This document shows positions 61,641 through 64,000 of a stretch of DNA of 64,000 nucleotides, piece by piece (position 1 is the stretch's first letter; each line of letters begins with the position of its first letter). The stretch is from Selaginella tamariscina (lineage: Eukaryota > Streptophyta > Lycopodiopsida > Selaginellales > Selaginellaceae), in NCBI GenBank assembly GCA_003024785.1, contig PUQB01000054.1, forward strand, positions 95,291 to 159,290, read 5' to 3'. Both the position numbers and the translations under genes were made by a program. The notes below the pieces were generated by a model. The model was not told the origin of the DNA. It did not search any database and worked only from the letters and a program-made list of their open reading frames with translations.

Positions 61641-62530
61641 ATTAATATTCTAAAGTCTGTGTAGATCTCTCTCATGCGCACAAATATGTTTTATGGAAAC
61701 AGTGTTCGCACAGACGTGTAACACTAGGCCAGACTACATGGTACAACACATGAGATATGCCCTTTGGGTTGTGACATGGGTTTAATACTAATGGATTGGA
61801 CATTTTAGTGATTGCGTTTGCACCAGGGTATTATTACGTGCAAAGGGGTGTTCTGTTTGGAATTTAAGAATTAAACAATATAATTTTGTTAACAAGAGAT
61901 TATATAAGGTTATTCAAATTTACTATTAAGAAGTTTACACTCAAATTTTAGGGTTCATGGTTTAAGGTAGGTTATAATTTTAGACGAAGGTGATTCCAAG
62001 TCTTTTTGGTGAGGTTAGGGCACGATTCTATTTAAATTTTTTAAAATCAAGTATTAAAGTCTATTTAAATTATCCTTTCGTAAGTCTTGTGTTTATTCAG
62101 GTACTTGAGTTAAACTCTTAAGGTTATTTAACATTGCTCATGTCGAATGACCACTTCACATGTTTACTATATATTACCACTTGAAATTCAAACTTTAATA
62201 ATTCTTAAATTCTCTATTAAATATATTTTCTTATTTTTACTTATTTCATTTTCAATCGCTCCTAACAGGATTATGACAATCAAAATGGAATTGTAAAAAG
62301 AAATATGTATTTTAAATAATTTGTTAAATGCACGATGCATACTAAGAATTTCTCTGCTGGTTTTCATATTCATGCTATAAATATTGTTATTTACAAAATA
62401 AGTTACCTACAAAGGTTTGGCATTTGTCACTCCTTTGAGTTGTGAACAGGAGACAAAACATATGTTAAGCACTTGAGAGTGTTTTGATAGTCTTGGCCTG
62501 AAAACATCATAAACTCTGCCCCAGGATACC

Positions 62531-62580
62531 AGTCTTTAGAACCTCTGTGCATAAGCCTGAGAACAGAGGTTCTAAAGACT
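62531..62580. repeat. Perfect 18-bp inverted repeat with 14-nt loop
   Basis: AGTCTTTAGAACCTCTGT (62531-62548) is followed by GCATAAGCCTGAGA and the exact reverse complement (62563-62580). Pairing does not extend beyond the arms. Its role is unknown. It lies just upstream of the second copia remnant. Confidence 0.95.
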
Positions 62581-62699
62581 CTCTATGAGTACCACGTGTG
62601 TGTAGCTATGGGATATGATGAGAGAACCAAGGATGGTGGTTATTGGCGTGTGGTCTAGATAAGAGGAGGTTTCTTTGTTGTCAAACTGTGTTTAGGGTG

Positions 62700-64000
62700 C
62701 CTCGACCTTCTCAGAATATGTTGCAGGTTTCAACATAGGGACACAGACACAGCGTCAAACACATCCTCTCCTGCCCATGCACCTTTGATTGTGAATCAGC
62801 CAAAAGGTCAACATGCTGGTCAACGGACTGGTCAACAAGCTCATCGACTAGCAACTAGGGCAACCAGATCTTCCACCACAAGCTGGTGATGAAGCATCTC
62901 TTCCTACACCAACATTGCCTTCTAAACGAGCTTGGAAACCAGCTAATAAGTACTTAAAGTATGTGCAAATTATAGGCCAACATTGGAAGAGGCTATGAAG
63001 AGTCCTTACTGGGAGAAGTGGTTGCAAGCCATGAAGGATGAGATGGACGTCAACTTGTAAATCATACTTGGACTTTGACTGATTTCTCATGGGTTAGCAC
63101 GCAGTGCCATATAAGTGGTCCTAACGGAGAGATTGTTACAACTTTAGATTTAATAAATAAAGTTATTAAGGATCATCTTATGAGATTCTCATTGTCTTGG
63201 TTTGCAACGTACAGGTGACATATATCTCCATCAGCAGAAGTACATTGACTTCATCTTGCAGAACTTCCAACATATAGTTCCATCACCCGCAGTAGCCTTC
63301 ACTCCAGCTATTCTACCCGAAATCCAGCTAAACAAGTAACAACAGTCGATGACACTCTCCTCAGCCAGTTAGAGGATACAAGGCACTTGCCCTTGGGATG
63401 TCTCATGTATTTTGCAACTAATAGCATTCCAAATCTTGCACCTGCAGTTACCAAGCTCAGCCAGAAGCTTTATGCACCAACTAGGCGAGACTGGTACGCA
63501 GCTTGTAGACTCATTAGATATCTTGCAGGTACTCGCAATCTTGCTCTTGTCTATTTTGCAACACATTACATGGACAGTTTTTCTAAGACGGGGTGGTGTA
63601 TTCTACTCTATGGAGCAGCTATAGCCTGGAAATGCAAGAAGCAACATGCCATAGCTTGTCCACTGCAGAGTCCCAATATCACGCAGTCTTCTCTGCTGCC
63701 AAGGAGGCACTATGGCTTCGCAAGCTGCTCCGTTCCTTGGGGGGAGTTGATCCTCAAGCACCTACAACCATTCACAACGACAACATGAGTGATTGCTAAG
63801 AACCCCATGAAGCCACACCAAACACATGCGGCTGCTTGGGTGCTGGATCACACAGCAAATTGATCTTCGTGAGATACAGCTTATGTACAAGCCTACAGCC
63901 CACCTCTCAGCAGATATGCTCACTAAACAACTTAAAGAACCCGGTTTCAAAAGTTTTAATTTCCGAGGGGGAGAATTTTGGAGCTAGGAAATGCAGAGAT
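62700..64000 (+). mobile_element. Second Ty1/copia fossil, 3' part, running off the window
   Basis: The start of the RT region is visible near 62980-63050 (PTLEEAMKSPYWEKWLQAMK), followed after a large loss by the RT/RNase H end at about 63380-63960. That part shows APAVTKLSQKLYAPTRRDWY, STAESQYHAVFSAAKEALW with LRKLL following, and MYKPTAHLSADMLTKQL. The polypurine tract GAGGGGGAG is at about 63965-63973, so the 3' LTR should start at about 63974 and continue beyond the window. The element is internally deleted and broken in several further places. It is unrelated in position to the element at 6-14.7 kb. Confidence 0.9.
63965..63973 (+). other. Copia polypurine tract
   Basis: GAGGGGGAG directly after the end of the pol remnant is the expected plus-strand primer site next to the 3' LTR. 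Confidence 0.75.

Larger units (their letters stand above)
60253..62690. other. AT-rich intergenic DNA
   Basis: No coding sequence is recognised. It contains the SHOC1-like 3' UTR, a local duplication at about 61118-61217, a tRNA-like A-box at about 61566 and a perfect hairpin at 62531-62580 (listed separately). Confidence 0.6.

Noticed and set aside
1-64000. CRISPR arrays, operons or other bacterial features
   Set aside because: Introns, teloboxes and plant gene families show eukaryotic nuclear DNA. No regular direct-repeat/spacer pattern is present.

Overview
The window looks like nuclear DNA of a land plant. It holds a PIF-type bHLH factor, an FPF1-like gene, plant-style ATG2, UFL1 and SHOC1 genes, telobox (AAACCCTA) promoters, GT-AG introns that are often only 60-300 bp, and Ty1/copia and Ty3/gypsy fossils. 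The species cannot be told. AC/GT and AG/CT microsatellites are very frequent inside introns.

Layout. 1-16.0 kb is gene-free: AT-rich DNA, a 1.2 kb dispersed repeat present twice (about 3.24-4.48 kb and 14.7-16.03 kb), a degenerate minisatellite (5.14-6.0 kb), and an old copia element (6.0-14.7 kb) interrupted by an old chromodomain-bearing gypsy element (8.7-13.9 kb). The gypsy element itself contains about 70 bp of 18S rRNA sequence. 16.5-60.3 kb is a gene-dense island. In order it holds a PPR relic (-), OSTC (-), CCDC93 (+), a winged-helix/HTH protein (-), a PIF bHLH (+), ATG2 (-), an FPF1-like gene (-), a CinA-like/nucleotidyltransferase protein (-), UFL1 (+), a TIC32-like SDR (+) and a SHOC1-like meiotic gene (+). 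60.3-62.7 kb is AT-rich with small repeats and a perfect hairpin. 62.7-64.0 kb is the 3' end of a second copia fossil, cut by the window edge.

Most unusual features. (1) The SHOC1-like gene carries two separate arrays of tandemly duplicated, phase-0 mini-exons: six encoding about 31-41 residues each upstream of the XPF-like domain, and about twelve encoding mostly 22-26 residues each downstream. (2) Two head-to-head gene pairs share promoters only 76 and 74 bp long between start codons, both full of teloboxes. (3) The FPF1-like gene is split by a long polypyrimidine/AC tract bounded by a 28-bp imperfect direct repeat. (4) Nearly every conserved host gene except OSTC shows one-base frame breaks, mostly apparent missing bases. 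This points to consensus errors or wholesale decay and should be settled before gene models are trusted.

Functions. The genes are mostly unrelated housekeeping or regulatory loci: ER N-glycosylation (OSTC), endosomal recycling (CCDC93), light signalling (PIF), autophagy (ATG2), UFMylation/ER-phagy (UFL1) and meiotic crossover formation (SHOC1). No operon-like logic is expected. Exon borders are read by eye from splice motifs and family similarity, so ends inside multi-exon genes are approximate.
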